Origin: Micromonospora sp. CPCC 205371
Lineage (GTDB): Bacteria; Actinomycetota; Actinomycetes; Mycobacteriales; Micromonosporaceae
Length of the DNA: 64,000 bases
NCBI RefSeq assembly: GCF_026130045.1
Contig: NZ_JAIBNX010000003.1
Coordinates: 1-64,000, forward strand
Reading direction: 5' to 3'
Shown: in pieces, positions 1-9,134 of the stretch
Layout of the letters: every line of letters starts with the position of its first letter
Numbering within the stretch: the first letter of the stretch is position 1
Notes under the pieces: model-generated
Seen by the model: only the letters and a program-made list of their open reading frames with translations
The model's database searches: none
What the model was told of the DNA's origin: nothing
Translations under genes and position numbers: made by a program

Positions 1-37
1 CCCCCCCGCGGGCGACCGGGCGGACCGGCCCGCCCGC

Positions 38-2059
38 ATGGCAGGGCCGGCCGTGCTCGCCGCCACCGCCGTGCTGCTCGCGCTCTCCGCCGCCGGGTTG
101 GTGCTGTGGGCCACCCGCGCGGGTGAGGTGCTCCCGCTGTGGGTGGCGCCGGACAGCGCCTGGACGGCGGAGCGGCTGCGCGGGGTGTTGGCCGGGTGGG
201 GTGTGCCGGTCGGCTGGTACACCGGCTACTTCATCCTCCTGGAGCTGCTGCTGGTCGCGGCGAGCGTGGTGGCGGCATGGTTCGTCATGCGCGGCGCGCT
301 GTCGTGGTTCCGGCTGTACCTCGTGTTCGTGCTCGTCCTCTTCGCCACCACCGGCGGCGGGGTTCCGCTGGTGGTGGGCGAGCTGTACCCGGCGGTCGCC
401 GACCCCCTCGATCTGGCCCAGGGCGTGGCGTGGATCGCGCTCTTCCCTCTGGCGTACGTCTTCCCGGACGGGCGCTTCGTTCCACAGTGGAGCCGGTGGC
501 TGGCGGTGGGATGGGCGCTCTGGCTCGCGACCGTCGTGGCTCTGGACTCGACGGGGGAGGGGCCGGTCGCTGCCGCACTGTTGCTGCTGCTCTTCGGCAG
601 CTGCGTCGTGGCTCAGGTGTACCGGTACGCGCGCGTCTCCGGCCCCGTCGAGCGCCTCCAGATCCGGTGGGTGCTGTGCGCGGTGGCACTGCGGTTCGCG
701 TACAACGTGGCCCTCGTCGCCACGCCGCTCGGCGCGGCGCAGGACGAGGTGACGCCGCGTGGCCTCGCGCTCTATGCGGGCCTCATGGCCGTCTCCTACA
801 GCGTGGCCGCCGCCCTGCCCGCCGCCATCGCCGTCGCGATCGTGCGGCACCGGCTCTTCGACATCGACGTGGTGATCAGCCGCACGCTGGTGTACGCGGT
901 GCTGACCGCGTTCGTCATCGGCACGTACGCGCTCGTCGTGGGAGGCGTGGGCGCGCTGTGGCGGGGCGGCGGCTCGATCGCGCTCCCGCTGGTGGCGACC
1001 GGGCTCGTCGCCGTCGCGTTCACCCCGCTGCGCGAGCAGGTGCAGCGCCGCGTCAACAGGCTGGTGTACGGCGAGCGGCACGATCCGTACGGTGTGCTGT
1101 CCAGCCTCGGCCGCCAGCTGGCCGGCGTGGTGCGGCCGGAGGCGGTGGCGCCGGCGATCGTGGAGGCGGTCGCGCGGGCGCTGAAAGCTCCCTACGTGGC
1201 CGTCGACGTCGGCGGCAACGTGGTCGCCTCCCGCGGTGCCGCCCCCGCCGAGGTCGAGCGCTTCGCGCTCCAGCACCGGGGCGAGACGGTGGGCGACCTC
1301 GTCGTCGGCGGGCAGCTCTCGGCCGGCGACCGGCGGCTGCTCGCCGACCTGGCCGGGCAGAGCGGCGCCGCGCTGTACGCGGCACAGGAGTCGGCCCGCA
1401 CCCGCCAGCTCGCCGCCGACCTCCAGCGCACCCGCGAAGACCTCGTAGCCGCCCGCGAGGAGGAGCGCCGCCGCATCCGCCGCGACCTGCACGACTCGCT
1501 GGGCCCGGCGCTCAGTGGGCAGGCGCTCGCCATCGAGGCGGCCCGCTCCCTGCTCGCCGCCGATCCGGCCGCCGCGGACAGGATGCTGCGCGACCTCACC
1601 GCGCACAGCCGGCAGACCCTCGACGAGGTACGCCGCCTGGCCCGCCAGCTCCGCCCGCCCGTGCTCGACGAGCTGGGGCTGGCCGCGGCGCTGGGCGACC
1701 TGCGCGAGCGGTACCGGCCGCAAGGGCTCGACGTCACCGCGGAGGTGCCGCCCCTGCCCGACCTGCCCGCCGCCGTCGAGGTCGCGGTGTACCGCATCGT
1801 CCAGGAGGCGCTCACCAACGTGGTGCGGCACGCCGGCGCCGGCACCTGCGTGGTGTCGCTGGCCCTCGACGGCGCCGCATTCACGGTGTCCGTCGTGGAC
1901 GACGGGTGCGGGATCGGCTCCTCTCCCGCCGGCGTGGGCCTGGCCTCGATGCGCGAACGGGCCGAGGAGCTGGGCGGCACGCTCACCGTCGACTCGTCCT
2001 CGCGCGGCACCACCGTCGCGGCGCGGCTGCCGCTACGCACCCACCCGGAGGGAGACTAA
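38..2059 (+). CDS. Membrane sensor histidine kinase (NarL/HisKA_3 type)
   Basis: Senses an unknown signal and phosphorylates the response regulator encoded 4 bases downstream. The first ~330 of 673 residues are a string of hydrophobic membrane segments. A soluble GAF-like region follows, then a coiled stretch into a HisKA_3 dimerisation helix with the motif RRDLHDSLGP (phospho-acceptor His about residue 485), and a C-terminal HATPase_c domain with an N-box (EALTNVVRHA) and glycine box (DDGCGIG). This order is the standard one for actinobacterial NarL-type kinases. Only 37 bases precede the ATG chosen here, so the true start could lie outside the window. The kinase call is firm; the stimulus is unknown. 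Confidence 0.93.
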   Translation: MAGPAVLAATAVLLALSAAGLVLWATRAGEVLPLWVAPDSAWTAERLRGVLAGWGVPVGWYTGYFILLELLLVAASVVAAWFVMRGALSWFRLYLVFVLVLFATTGGGVPLVVGELYPAVADPLDLAQGVAWIALFPLAYVFPDGRFVPQWSRWLAVGWALWLATVVALDSTGEGPVAAALLLLLFGSCVVAQVYRYARVSGPVERLQIRWVLCAVALRFAYNVALVATPLGAAQDEVTPRGLALYAGLMAVSYSVAAALPAAIAVAIVRHRLFDIDVVISRTLVYAVLTAFVIGTYALVVGGVGALWRGGGSIALPLVATGLVAVAFTPLREQVQRRVNRLVYGERHDPYGVLSSLGRQLAGVVRPEAVAPAIVEAVARALKAPYVAVDVGGNVVASRGAAPAEVERFALQHRGETVGDLVVGGQLSAGDRRLLADLAGQSGAALYAAQESARTRQLAADLQRTREDLVAAREEERRRIRRDLHDSLGPALSGQALAIEAARSLLAADPAAADRMLRDLTAHSRQTLDEVRRLARQLRPPVLDELGLAAALGDLRERYRPQGLDVTAEVPPLPDLPAAVEVAVYRIVQEALTNVVRHAGAGTCVVSLALDGAAFTVSVVDDGCGIGSSPAGVGLASMRERAEELGGTLTVDSSSRGTTVAARLPLRTHPEGD

Positions 2060-2063
2060 GCCT

Positions 2064-2696
2064 GTGATCAGGATCCTGCTCGCCGACGACCACCCCATGT
2101 TCCGGTACGGGCTGCGCGCCGTGCTCGGCTCCGACCCAGGCGTCGAGCTGGTCGGCGAGGCGGGCAGCGGCGACGAGGCGGTCGCGCTCGCCGGCGAGCG
2201 CGGCCCCGACGTGGTGCTGATGGACCTGACCATGCCCGGCCTCAACGGCGTCGAGGCCACCCGGCGCATCCTGGTCGCGTCGCCGCAGGTCAACGTGCTG
2301 GTGGTGACGATGTTCGACGACAGCGCCTCGGTGCTCGCCGCGATCCGGGCCGGCGCGCGCGGATACCTGGTGAAGGGCGCCGACCGCGAGGAGATCCTGC
2401 GGGCCGTGCACGCGGCCGCGGCGGGCGAGGCCATCTTCAGCTCCGCCGCGGCACAGCACGTCACCAACCACCTGGCCGGCGTCCGCCCCGCGCCCGCGCC
2501 GCTGTTTCGGGCGTTGACCAGCCGCGAGCACGAGATCCTGGAGCTGCTCGCTGCCGGCTACACCAACACGGCCATCTCCGAGCGTTTCCACCTGAGCCCC
2601 AAGACAGTCCGCAACTACGTCTCCACGATCCTGTCCAAGCTGGACGCCACGACTCGGGCCGAGGCCATCGCGAAGGCCCGCGCCGCCGGTCTCTAG
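2064..2696 (+). CDS. LuxR/NarL-family response regulator
   Basis: Partner of the upstream kinase. The GTG start at 2064 lies 4 bases after the kinase stop and its ribosome-binding GGAGG overlaps the end of the kinase gene, so the two should be translationally coupled. The 210-residue protein has a receiver domain with paired acidic residues (LLADDHP) near the N-terminus and the phospho-acceptor Asp in LMDLTMPG at about residue 54. It ends in a LuxR-type helix-turn-helix (LTSREHEILELLAAG ... SPKTVRNYVS). It is expected to bind DNA when phosphorylated. The regulon is not evident; no drug-efflux or stress gene is directly attached. Confidence 0.95.
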   Translation: MIRILLADDHPMFRYGLRAVLGSDPGVELVGEAGSGDEAVALAGERGPDVVLMDLTMPGLNGVEATRRILVASPQVNVLVVTMFDDSASVLAAIRAGARGYLVKGADREEILRAVHAAAAGEAIFSSAAAQHVTNHLAGVRPAPAPLFRALTSREHEILELLAAGYTNTAISERFHLSPKTVRNYVSTILSKLDATTRAEAIAKARAAGL

Positions 2697-2787
2697 CAAG
2701 GCAACGCGCACGATCATCGGCATTGATGTGCCAAGCCAGCGTTCTGCGGCGTCGCATGGCGCCGATGGGCCCGTGGGGTCGGGCGGG

Positions 2788-2979
2788 ATCCGTCCGGTAG
2801 CCACGAATCGTCGACGGCGCAAGATGGCTCGCACCGGTCAACGACTGCGTCCACTCATCCACATGCGACGATGCCCAGTTCCACGGGTCGTCGGTGAACT
2901 CTAGGAACCGGCGCATCAGCCGCTCCCGCCAACCGTTCAACATTGCCTCGACCATGTCCTCCGGGCGCAACTGCACCAC
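2788..2979 (-). pseudogene. Fragment of tyrosine recombinase (integrase) N-terminal domain
   Basis: About 64 residues read like the SAM-like core-binding domain of an actinobacterial phage-type integrase: an initial EDMVEAMLNGWR, then MRRFLEFTDDPWNW, and a good match through HVDEWTQSL and APSTIRGYRTD. Compared with family members recalled from memory, about 15-20 residues are missing between NGWR and ERLMRRF, as if deleted in frame. The catalytic domain with its Arg/His/Tyr residues is absent: the reading frame leaves similarity right after RGYRTD. It is a dead remnant that marks an old integration or recombination site. Confidence 0.6.
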
Positions 2980-3093
2980 GCCGGAGACGAGCCGGACGGC
3001 GGGATGCTGATCTGTCCAGATGTACTTGGCGGATTCCGTGGATCAGGTGGTCGATTCTGCCGGCTGCCTGAGGACGGCGGGCGCGCGACGCGG

Positions 3094-3660
3094 TCACACG
3101 GAGCCGAGGAAGGTCAAGGTGCGGTGCCACACGAGCTTGGATGCCGGCTCGTCGTAGTCGGTGCTGTCCGGGTCGGTGAACAAGTGCCCGGCGCCCGGAT
3201 AGCTATGAACCTGTACGGCCGCGCCGGCGTCGGTCATGGCGCTCCGCCAGGCGCTCACGTCGGCGGGTGGAAACAGGTCGTCCTGCTCAGCGATGTGCAG
3301 GTGCACGGGCAGGCCAGCGCGGACCACTGCGGGGTCACCTCCGATGCCGTGATAGAGCAGGAGCCCGGCGGTATTGCGGCGGTCAGCGAGCAGTTCGCCC
3401 GCGACGACCGCGCCCATCGAGAACCCGGCCAGGACGGTGTCGGCGGGTCTATCGCGTATGGCGTCACGGGCCCGCTGCATGATGGTTTCCCATCCAATCC
3501 GGTCGCTGAGCGCGAACCCTTCCTCGATCGAGGCGGCCACCTGGCCCGCATACAGGTCCGGGGCGACAACAAGATGTCCAGCGGCTCGTAGCAGCTCGGC
3601 AGCGGCGAGCACAGCGGGACTTAGGCCATACACGGAGTGGAACAGGGCGATGTTGGTCAC
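3094..3660 (-). CDS. Dienelactone hydrolase family protein
   Basis: Small alpha/beta hydrolase of 188 residues, the usual size for the family. The nucleophile elbow is GFSMG with Ser at about residue 81, where true dienelactone hydrolases often carry Cys. The acid is in AEQDDLF (about 127) and the catalytic His in PGAGHLF (about 159), so the triad is complete. The substrate is unknown; the family acts on lactones and esters in the cytoplasm. The gene stands alone, facing away from the exporter gene downstream, with no close operon partner. Confidence 0.88.
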   Translation of the reverse strand: MTNIALFHSVYGLSPAVLAAAELLRAAGHLVVAPDLYAGQVAASIEEGFALSDRIGWETIMQRARDAIRDRPADTVLAGFSMGAVVAGELLADRRNTAGLLLYHGIGGDPAVVRAGLPVHLHIAEQDDLFPPADVSAWRSAMTDAGAAVQVHSYPGAGHLFTDPDSTDYDEPASKLVWHRTLTFLGSV

Positions 3661-3912
3661 TGAGTGATCGTGCCAGGTACGTTCTTGCGTCGAGTAGATC
3701 GCGGTGGTCGGCGTGACAGCACCCTGGAGGTGCCGAACGTGCGCGCCATCCGGAGCCCACTATCCACCGAGGACGCAGCCGGTCAGCGACACGCCCACGC
3801 GTACACGCCCCTCCATGGAGTTGATCCGGTTCTCAGGGAGCCGATGTCCGGCCGATGAGTTTCCCCGGCCACACCAGTCTTACCCACGAAACCATCGACA
3901 ACGGAGGTAACC

Positions 3913-5439
3913 GTGGCACAGGAGATAGTTCCGTCGACCGAACGGGACCAGCGGCCGGGCCAGGCACATGACCGTTCGCGGTGGTTGGCACTTGGCGTGC
4001 TGTGCACCGGAATGCTGATGATCGTCCTGGACGCCACCGTGGTGAACGTCGCGTTGCCCGCGATCCAGAACGACCTCGGCTTCTCCCAGTCGAGCCTGGC
4101 GTGGGTCGTGAACGCGTACCTGATCGCCTTCGGCGGGCTGTTGTTGCTCGCCGGCCGGATCGGTGATCTGACCTCCCGCCGGGGCGTGTTCCAACTAGGC
4201 CTCGCGGTGTTCACGGTGGCGTCCGTGCTGTGCGGCGTCGCGCAGAGCGCGGCCATGCTGGTCACCGCACGGTTCGCGCAGGGCGTCGGTGGTGCGATGA
4301 CCTCGGCCGTGATCCTCGGCATGATCGTCACGATGTTCCCTGAGCCCCGCGAGCGGGCCAAGGCCATCGGTGTCTACACCTTCGTCGCGTCCGCCGGCGG
4401 ATCGGTCGGTCTGCTCGCCGGCGGTGTACTGACCCAGGCGGTCAATTGGCACTGGATCTTCCTCATCAACGTCCCGATCGGTATCGCGACGGCGGTCGGC
4501 GCCCAACGCCTGCTTCCCCGGGATTCGGCGGGTGCCGTCGTCCGCGGCGTGGACGTTCCCGGCGCGGTGCTGATCACCAGCGCCCTGATGCTCGGCGTGT
4601 ACACCATCGTCGCGCCAGCGGCGCAGTACGGCTGGGATTCGGGCCGCACGCAGGCCATGGCCGCCGTGACGGTGGCCCTGCTGGCCGGCTTCGTGGCGCG
4701 CCAGGCGACCGCCGCGTCGCCGCTGATGCCGTTACGGATCTTCCGCTCCCGCAACGTCGTAGGCGCCAACGCCGTCATGGCGCTGGCCGTGGCCGGCATG
4801 TTCGGGATGTTCTTCCTCGGCGTGCTCTACCTACAGCGGATCCTCGGCTACGACGCCCTCGGCACCGGTCTGGCGTTCCTGCCCACCACCGTGGTGATGG
4901 GAACCCTGTCACTGCGGTACTCCGAGCGGCTGATCACCCGCTTCGGTGCGCGGGCGATGCTGCTGCCCGGCCTGGCGCTGATCGCCGCCGGCCTGGCCTG
5001 GTTCGCCCGAGTACCGACCGAGGGCACGTACGTGATCGATGTACTGCCCTCGGCAGTCCTGCTCGGCACCGGTGTCGGAGTGGCATTCCCCGCGTTGGCC
5101 ACACTCGCCATGTCCGGTGCCACACCCAGCGACGCCGGTCTAGCCTCGGGCCTGGTCAACACCACCACCCAGGTCGGCGCAGCGGTCGGCCTCGCCGTCC
5201 TTGCGACCGTCTCGGCAACGCGCACCACCAGCCTCACCGCGGACGGCGTGTCCACCGTGGCCGCGCTGACCGGAGGGTACCGGTTCGCGTTCGGAGTCAG
5301 CGCCGCCCTCGTGCTCGCCGCCGTCATCGTCGCAGTGACGGTCATCCGACCAGACCGCCGGCGAGCCGCCGCCCCGACCACCGACGAAACCAACCCGCCG
5401 GCACACCGGACCGAACCCATCCCGGTCGAGGTCGCCTGA
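3913..5439 (+). CDS. DHA2-family MFS drug exporter (EmrB/QacA type)
   Basis: A 508-residue integral membrane proton-coupled exporter with about 14 hydrophobic segments, as expected for the DHA2 branch. Family motifs are visible: LDATVVNVALPAI in the first segment (motif D1), GRIGDLTSRRGVF between segments 2 and 3 (motif A), and a QGVGGAM stretch in the fourth (motif B). The GTG start is preceded by GGAGGTAACC, a strong ribosome-binding site. It should export hydrophobic drugs or a secondary metabolite. No regulator is directly adjacent; the TetR gene downstream faces the other way and more likely controls its own divergent neighbour. Confidence 0.93.
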   Translation: MAQEIVPSTERDQRPGQAHDRSRWLALGVLCTGMLMIVLDATVVNVALPAIQNDLGFSQSSLAWVVNAYLIAFGGLLLLAGRIGDLTSRRGVFQLGLAVFTVASVLCGVAQSAAMLVTARFAQGVGGAMTSAVILGMIVTMFPEPRERAKAIGVYTFVASAGGSVGLLAGGVLTQAVNWHWIFLINVPIGIATAVGAQRLLPRDSAGAVVRGVDVPGAVLITSALMLGVYTIVAPAAQYGWDSGRTQAMAAVTVALLAGFVARQATAASPLMPLRIFRSRNVVGANAVMALAVAGMFGMFFLGVLYLQRILGYDALGTGLAFLPTTVVMGTLSLRYSERLITRFGARAMLLPGLALIAAGLAWFARVPTEGTYVIDVLPSAVLLGTGVGVAFPALATLAMSGATPSDAGLASGLVNTTTQVGAAVGLAVLATVSATRTTSLTADGVSTVAALTGGYRFAFGVSAALVLAAVIVAVTVIRPDRRRAAAPTTDETNPPAHRTEPIPVEVA

Positions 5440-5449
5440 GTAACCACCA

Positions 5450-5566
5450 GAAAGGCGTGCCGGATTGCGCCAGTTCGGCGAGTCTGGGCAGCACGGCGAA
5501 ACCGGCTGAGCACCAGCATTCGGCCTCGACAACGAGCCGACGCTCGATCTCGTCCCACGCCTCAGC
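5450..5566 (-). pseudogene. Remnant of a hypothetical protein
   Basis: About 38 codons on the minus strand (AEAWDEIERRLV ... GFAVLPRLAELA) resemble a segment seen in actinobacterial hypothetical proteins in which a DxWxxL ... SFAVLPxLAELA pattern recurs. Both sides break off: upstream lies the IS fragment at 5565-5635, downstream the exporter gene. It is probably the stump of a gene destroyed by insertion and deletion. The similarity is from memory and short, so the call is weak. Confidence 0.3.
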
Positions 5567-5635
5567 GGCCCGCCACCACGCCCGCAACGCCAACCGCCCA
5601 CTGGCCCTACTCGGCATCACCTAACGATTTTGCCG
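5565..5635 (+). repeat. Stray 3' end of an ISAs1-type transposase gene, inverted copy
   Basis: About 71 bases match the reverse complement of roughly 7486-7556 with one visible mismatch. They encode the transposase C-terminus ([18 protein letters not shown], stop) and run a little past the stop codon. The larger remnant at 7481-8250 lies on the opposite strand, so the TetR/membrane-protein gene pair sits between two inverted IS pieces. Confidence 0.8.
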
Positions 5636-5702
5636 CCCTGGCCAGCGGAGCACTTCTGCGGAGCCTGCGGCGCAGAGGGCCCGCGACGGTCGGTGAGCGT
5701 CG

Positions 5703-6377
5703 CTATGCGGAGGCTCTTAGGGGCTCGAGGGCGCCCAGGATGAGGCCGAGGCCGAAGATGAACTCCTCTGCCGGGTCGTAGCCGGCAGCGACGAGCGCCG
5801 CGGCGGACTCGTTGAGGTAGGGGAACTCGTCAGGAGGAAGCTGGGGCAGGTAGACGTCCTCGGTCATGTCCGCGAGCTCGTCGGCGGTTTCGAAGGGCAG
5901 GCTGGCTTCCTGCAGGGCGAAACCGTAGACGTAGCTGTCGAGCAGCCAGTTGGCGTGCGTCGCCATCAGGACCGAGAAGCCGGCCCTCCGCAGGCAGGCG
6001 GTGACCGCTTCGCGGTGGCGGAGGTTCGCGGGCCCAGGCGATGTGCGCGACTCCATCAGGCTGATCGCCCACGGGTGGCGTGCGAGAACCTGTCGGGTGG
6101 ATGCCGCCCGCCGTCGCATCGCCGACTGCCAGTCGGTCTCTGCGGGTGGGAGCTCGATCTCCTCGAACACGATGTCGATCATGGCGTCCAGCAGCTCCTC
6201 CTTGTTCGCCACGTAGTAGTAGAGCGACATCGCGCCCGCGCCGAGCGCGCCGGCCAGCCGGCGCATGCTCAGCCCGTGGACCCCCTCGCGGTCGGCGATC
6301 CGGATGGCCTCGATTACCACCCGTTGCTTGCTCAGCCCCGCGTCTGGCGCGACGTGGCGTTTTTTCTTCCCGGACAC
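5703..6377 (-). CDS. TetR-family transcriptional regulator
   Basis: A repressor-type protein of about 224 residues. The N-terminal helix-turn-helix reads LSMRRLAGALGAGAMSLYYYV followed by NKEELLDAMID, typical of the TetR subgroup with a TetR_C-type ligand domain. I place the start at the GTG at 6377 because GAGGAG lies just upstream. An ATG at 6428 would add residues unlike the family and would put the operator-like repeats inside the gene. The downstream two-thirds is the helical ligand-binding domain. The divergent gene at 6542 and the repeats between them suggest it controls itself and that neighbour. The ligand is unknown. Confidence 0.88.
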   Translation of the reverse strand: MSGKKKRHVAPDAGLSKQRVVIEAIRIADREGVHGLSMRRLAGALGAGAMSLYYYVANKEELLDAMIDIVFEEIELPPAETDWQSAMRRRAASTRQVLARHPWAISLMESRTSPGPANLRHREAVTACLRRAGFSVLMATHANWLLDSYVYGFALQEASLPFETADELADMTEDVYLPQLPPDEFPYLNESAAALVAAGYDPAEEFIFGLGLILGALEPLRASA

Positions 6378-6400
6378 GGGTCTCCTCACTCGCTCGAACG

Positions 6401-6418
6401 GCTTGACAATCGTCAAGC
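6401..6418. promoter_or_regulatory. Perfect inverted repeat upstream of the TetR gene
   Basis: GCTTGAC and GTCAAGC are separated by AATC: a perfect 7-base inverted repeat 24 bases upstream of the TetR start. Its position and symmetry fit an operator, but it may also overlap the -35 region of the tetR promoter. No protein binding can be shown from sequence. Confidence 0.45.
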
Positions 6419-6429
6419 GCACGGTCATC

Positions 6430-6473
6430 GTACAGTGTACTAATCGTAGTACAGTGTACGACGTACGGTGTAC
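6430..6473. promoter_or_regulatory. Three tandem operator-like repeats GTACAGTGTAC
   Basis: GTACAGTGTAC occurs at 6430-6440 and 6449-6459, and a one-base variant GTACGGTGTAC at 6463-6473. Each is a near-palindrome (GTACA/TGTAC), a layout common for TetR operators. They lie between the divergent TetR gene and the membrane-protein gene, about 70-110 bases upstream of the latter, and stand out as AT-rich against the surrounding DNA. Confidence 0.6.
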
Positions 6474-6541
6474 GAATCAGCGAAAACCCCGAACCCGCTC
6501 GACAACCCGCCGGTCATCCGACCGTAACGAAGGAGTAAGAG

Positions 6542-7237
6542 ATGAGATCACCGAAGAAGACCGCCACCACGCCAGCCCGCAGTTTGTTCGTTCGAGGCCG
6601 GCTCGTCGGTGCCGCGGCGATCGCGTTCGCGGTGTTGGTGGTGATCGAGAACGTGTTGTTTGCGGTAACGGGCGCGCTGCCCTACGACGCTCCGATCGAG
6701 GACGTGCTGGCCTACTACGCGGCCAACCGCGACGCGGTCGCGATCGTGTCGGGTCTGGTAGCCCTGTACCTGCCGCTGCTGCTCGTGTTCGTGACGGGCC
6801 TGCACGGCCTCGTGGAGCGGCGCGGCGGAGCGGGCACCGACTGGTCGCGCCTCGCCTTGGCCGCTGGCGCGACGCTGTCGGCCATCTTCGTGCTTGTCAA
6901 CGTCCTGCAGATCGGGCTCGCGCTCTCCGCCAGCGGGCTCGCCGAGCCGACGCCCACGTTCGGGCTCGTCTGGCAGATTCACGCAGCGGCGTTCGCGCTG
7001 GCGCTGCCGATGCTCGGCACCACCTGCATCGGCTCGGCCCTCGCCGCGCACGCGAGCGGGTTGACTCCGGCTTGGCAGCGCCTGCTGGGCATGGTGGGCG
7101 GGAGCCTGCTGCTCGCTGCGGGGCTGGGCAACCTCGCGATCGCCGACGGCTCGCCGCTGATCTTCGTCGGGCTCCTAGGGTTCGTCGCCTGGCTCGTCTG
7201 GCTGCTCGCGACCGGCGTGCGCCTCGTCCGGTCGTGA
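6542..7237 (+). CDS. Six-segment membrane protein (DUF4386-like)
   Basis: A 231-residue protein with about six hydrophobic helices and short loops. The spacing (a first helix AAIAFAVLVVIENVLF, then a loop with ALPYDAPIEDVLAYYAANRD) resembles the DUF4386 group of actinobacterial membrane proteins of unknown function; this is a family impression, not a proven match. The ATG follows AAGGAGTAAGAG, a strong ribosome-binding site. It is divergent from the TetR gene across operator-like repeats, so it is the probable target of that repressor. TetR/DUF4386-type pairs are usually stress or ligand-induced, but no substrate can be named. Confidence 0.7.
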   Translation: MRSPKKTATTPARSLFVRGRLVGAAAIAFAVLVVIENVLFAVTGALPYDAPIEDVLAYYAANRDAVAIVSGLVALYLPLLLVFVTGLHGLVERRGGAGTDWSRLALAAGATLSAIFVLVNVLQIGLALSASGLAEPTPTFGLVWQIHAAAFALALPMLGTTCIGSALAAHASGLTPAWQRLLGMVGGSLLLAAGLGNLAIADGSPLIFVGLLGFVAWLVWLLATGVRLVRS

Positions 7238-7398
7238 CCGAGATGAGGGCGGCGCCGAGGTCGCGCACGCGGGCGAGGACTCCGTGGAGGGCCGCCCGGG
7301 GATGGCAGCCACAGCCTCGATCGCGACCACCCGTGCGTAGCACGCCCAGACCTGCCGCCACGCCGGCGGACGGACCGCTCCTCTCAAAAGAAGACCTG

Positions 7399-7480
7399 AT
7401 GGCCATCCGAACGAACACCCGGAACCTGCTCGATAACCCGCCGATCCCGGTGCAGGCCAAGCTCGCCACCGCCTGGACCA
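7399..7480 (+). pseudogene. Truncated start of a DUF6326-like membrane protein gene
   Basis: An ATG at 7399 opens MAIRTNTRNLLDNPPIPVQA followed by KLATAWT, very like the conserved N-terminus of small four-helix membrane proteins (DUF6326 type) as I recall them. The match stops at about 7480, exactly where the ISAs1-type element begins. The IS piece removed all the membrane helices, so no functional product is expected. Confidence 0.5.
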
Positions 7481-8250
7481 CAGGGTCCCGGCAAAGTCGT
7501 TAGGTGATGCCGAGTAGGGCCAGTGGGCGGTTGGCGTTGCGGGCGTGGTGGCGGGCCGCGGCGGCGATGTTGGTGATACCGGCCAGCCGTAGGGCGCCGA
7601 TGGCGGCGTTTCGGAGGGCGGCCATGACTTGGGGTCCGGTGCCGGTGCGGATTTGGGAGCGGTCTTCGTCGTAGGTGACGTCGCGGACCCAGTGGATCTT
7701 GTTTTCGATCGACCAGTGCCCGCGGATCCAGTCTGCGAGCTGCCACGGTCTTGCTTGGTGCGCTTGCAGATCGGTGATCGCGTAGACAGCCTCGGTGGTG
7801 AAGCGCCTCGGTTCGTCGAGACGGCGCCGACGGCGACGGATCTGGATCGCTTGTGCCGCATGGGGAAACTCGATGCCGGCGGCGACGGACAGGATCTTCA
7901 GGGTGCGGATCTCCCGACGGCCGTGCCCACGGTCGGTGTCCCGGTCGGCTTCAGGTGCCTGTCGCCAGAGCAGACCGGTCAACTGCTCGTGCAGGATGGG
8001 GTGGTTGCCTTTGACGGTCAGGATCCAGTGCGCGCCGCGGTCGGCGAGATAGGCGACGTGGTCACGCTGGCAGTGCAACGCGTCGGCGGTGACGACCACA
8101 CCGCGTAGGTCGCCGATCTGGTCGAGCAGCGTGTCGAAGCGGGTGATCTCGTTGGTCTTGCTGTCGACATCGGTGGAAGCCAACACAACACAACTCAACC
8201 CGGACACCAGTCGCGACTTTGCCGGGGCCCTGACCATGTCATCAACCGGG
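7481..8250 (-). mobile_element. Truncated ISAs1-family insertion element with transposase pseudogene
   Basis: The minus-strand frame from about 8250 to 7500 encodes the C-terminal two-thirds of an ISAs1-family (DDE) transposase: [23 protein letters not shown] (second Asp), [41 protein letters not shown] (catalytic Glu region) and the closing LALLGIT. The N-terminal region is missing. The DGKT(L/V)RG block is reduced to VDDMVRAP and the sequence upstream is unrelated. One end (7481, CAGGGTCCCGGC) looks like the element terminus; the other end is lost, so it should not move on its own. Confidence 0.8.
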
Positions 8251-8328
8251 ATGAGCGGATCGCGCGATCTGGTTGCGACCTGGCGTCCGCTTCTCCTGCC
8301 GATCGTGATCCGGCGCCCGACGCGGTAG

Positions 8329-8931
8329 TCACTCCGGGCGACATGTAGCCCGTGGTCGCCCGTGTCGAAGTACGCACGCCTGACACGTCTCGATCTCACC
8401 CGGCCGGGCCAGCGCCCACGGGTCCTGCGACGGCAACACCATTGCCGCATCGCCTGGCACGCATTCCGGCGCTGTCGCCGACGCTCCAACCGCGTGAGCC
8501 ACCATGCGATGCCCTTCGGGCACGATGAAGTCGAGGTTGCTGTAGTCAGCCGCCGCCGGTCTGCCATCGGCCGCGACCACGCGAACCGGATTGATCACCT
8601 CGTACCAGATCACGACGTCGGGCTGGTCAATCGCCCGCGCGGCCGCCTGGCGGTCGACCTTGGATATGTCCAGCGCGAGCTGCAGGTCCCGGGCGCGGCC
8701 GACGTCAACTTCGGGCCGGTACAACTCGACCACCAACCAGACGATGGAAAGCTCCGCCTGCCGAGCAGCGTCGGCGTCGGCTCCGTTCCGACAACACAGC
8801 ACCGGTATCAGCCCCGATCCCGACACGACGACATCGCCCGGCACGTACCGCGGATCAAGCTCCCGCAACGCCTCCGCGACGGCGTCTACCTCAGGCCCGT
8901 AGAGCACCACGCCCCGCCGCTCCTCACCCAC
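8329..8931 (-). CDS. Hypothetical protein
   Basis: A 200-residue soluble protein I do not recognise. It opens [20 protein letters not shown], has an alpha/beta-looking pattern ([15 protein letters not shown]), and ends in an arginine-rich tail that may have been altered when the neighbouring transposase fragment lost its 5' end. Codon use (strong G/C third positions) supports real coding. The product has no signal peptide or membrane segment. Confidence 0.5.
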   Translation of the reverse strand: MGEERRGVVLYGPEVDAVAEALRELDPRYVPGDVVVSGSGLIPVLCCRNGADADAARQAELSIVWLVVELYRPEVDVGRARDLQLALDISKVDRQAAARAIDQPDVVIWYEVINPVRVVAADGRPAAADYSNLDFIVPEGHRMVAHAVGASATAPECVPGDAAMVLPSQDPWALARPGEIETCQACVLRHGRPRATCRPE

Positions 8932-9134
8932 CCCACCATTCTCAACCCCGCTGATCCGGACCCGGCAGACTCTGGATCTGGTACTCGCTCATAGCCCCGA
9001 GTCGCGCGCTGACCGTCCCCCTGCTACACGCCGTCGACGAGCCGTTGCGTCGAGTACCGGAGGCCGGGGCCGGAACCCGCTCGGGACATCGCCGTTCATC
9101 AGCGTCGTGGAACCCGTAAGGAATACGGTCCGTG

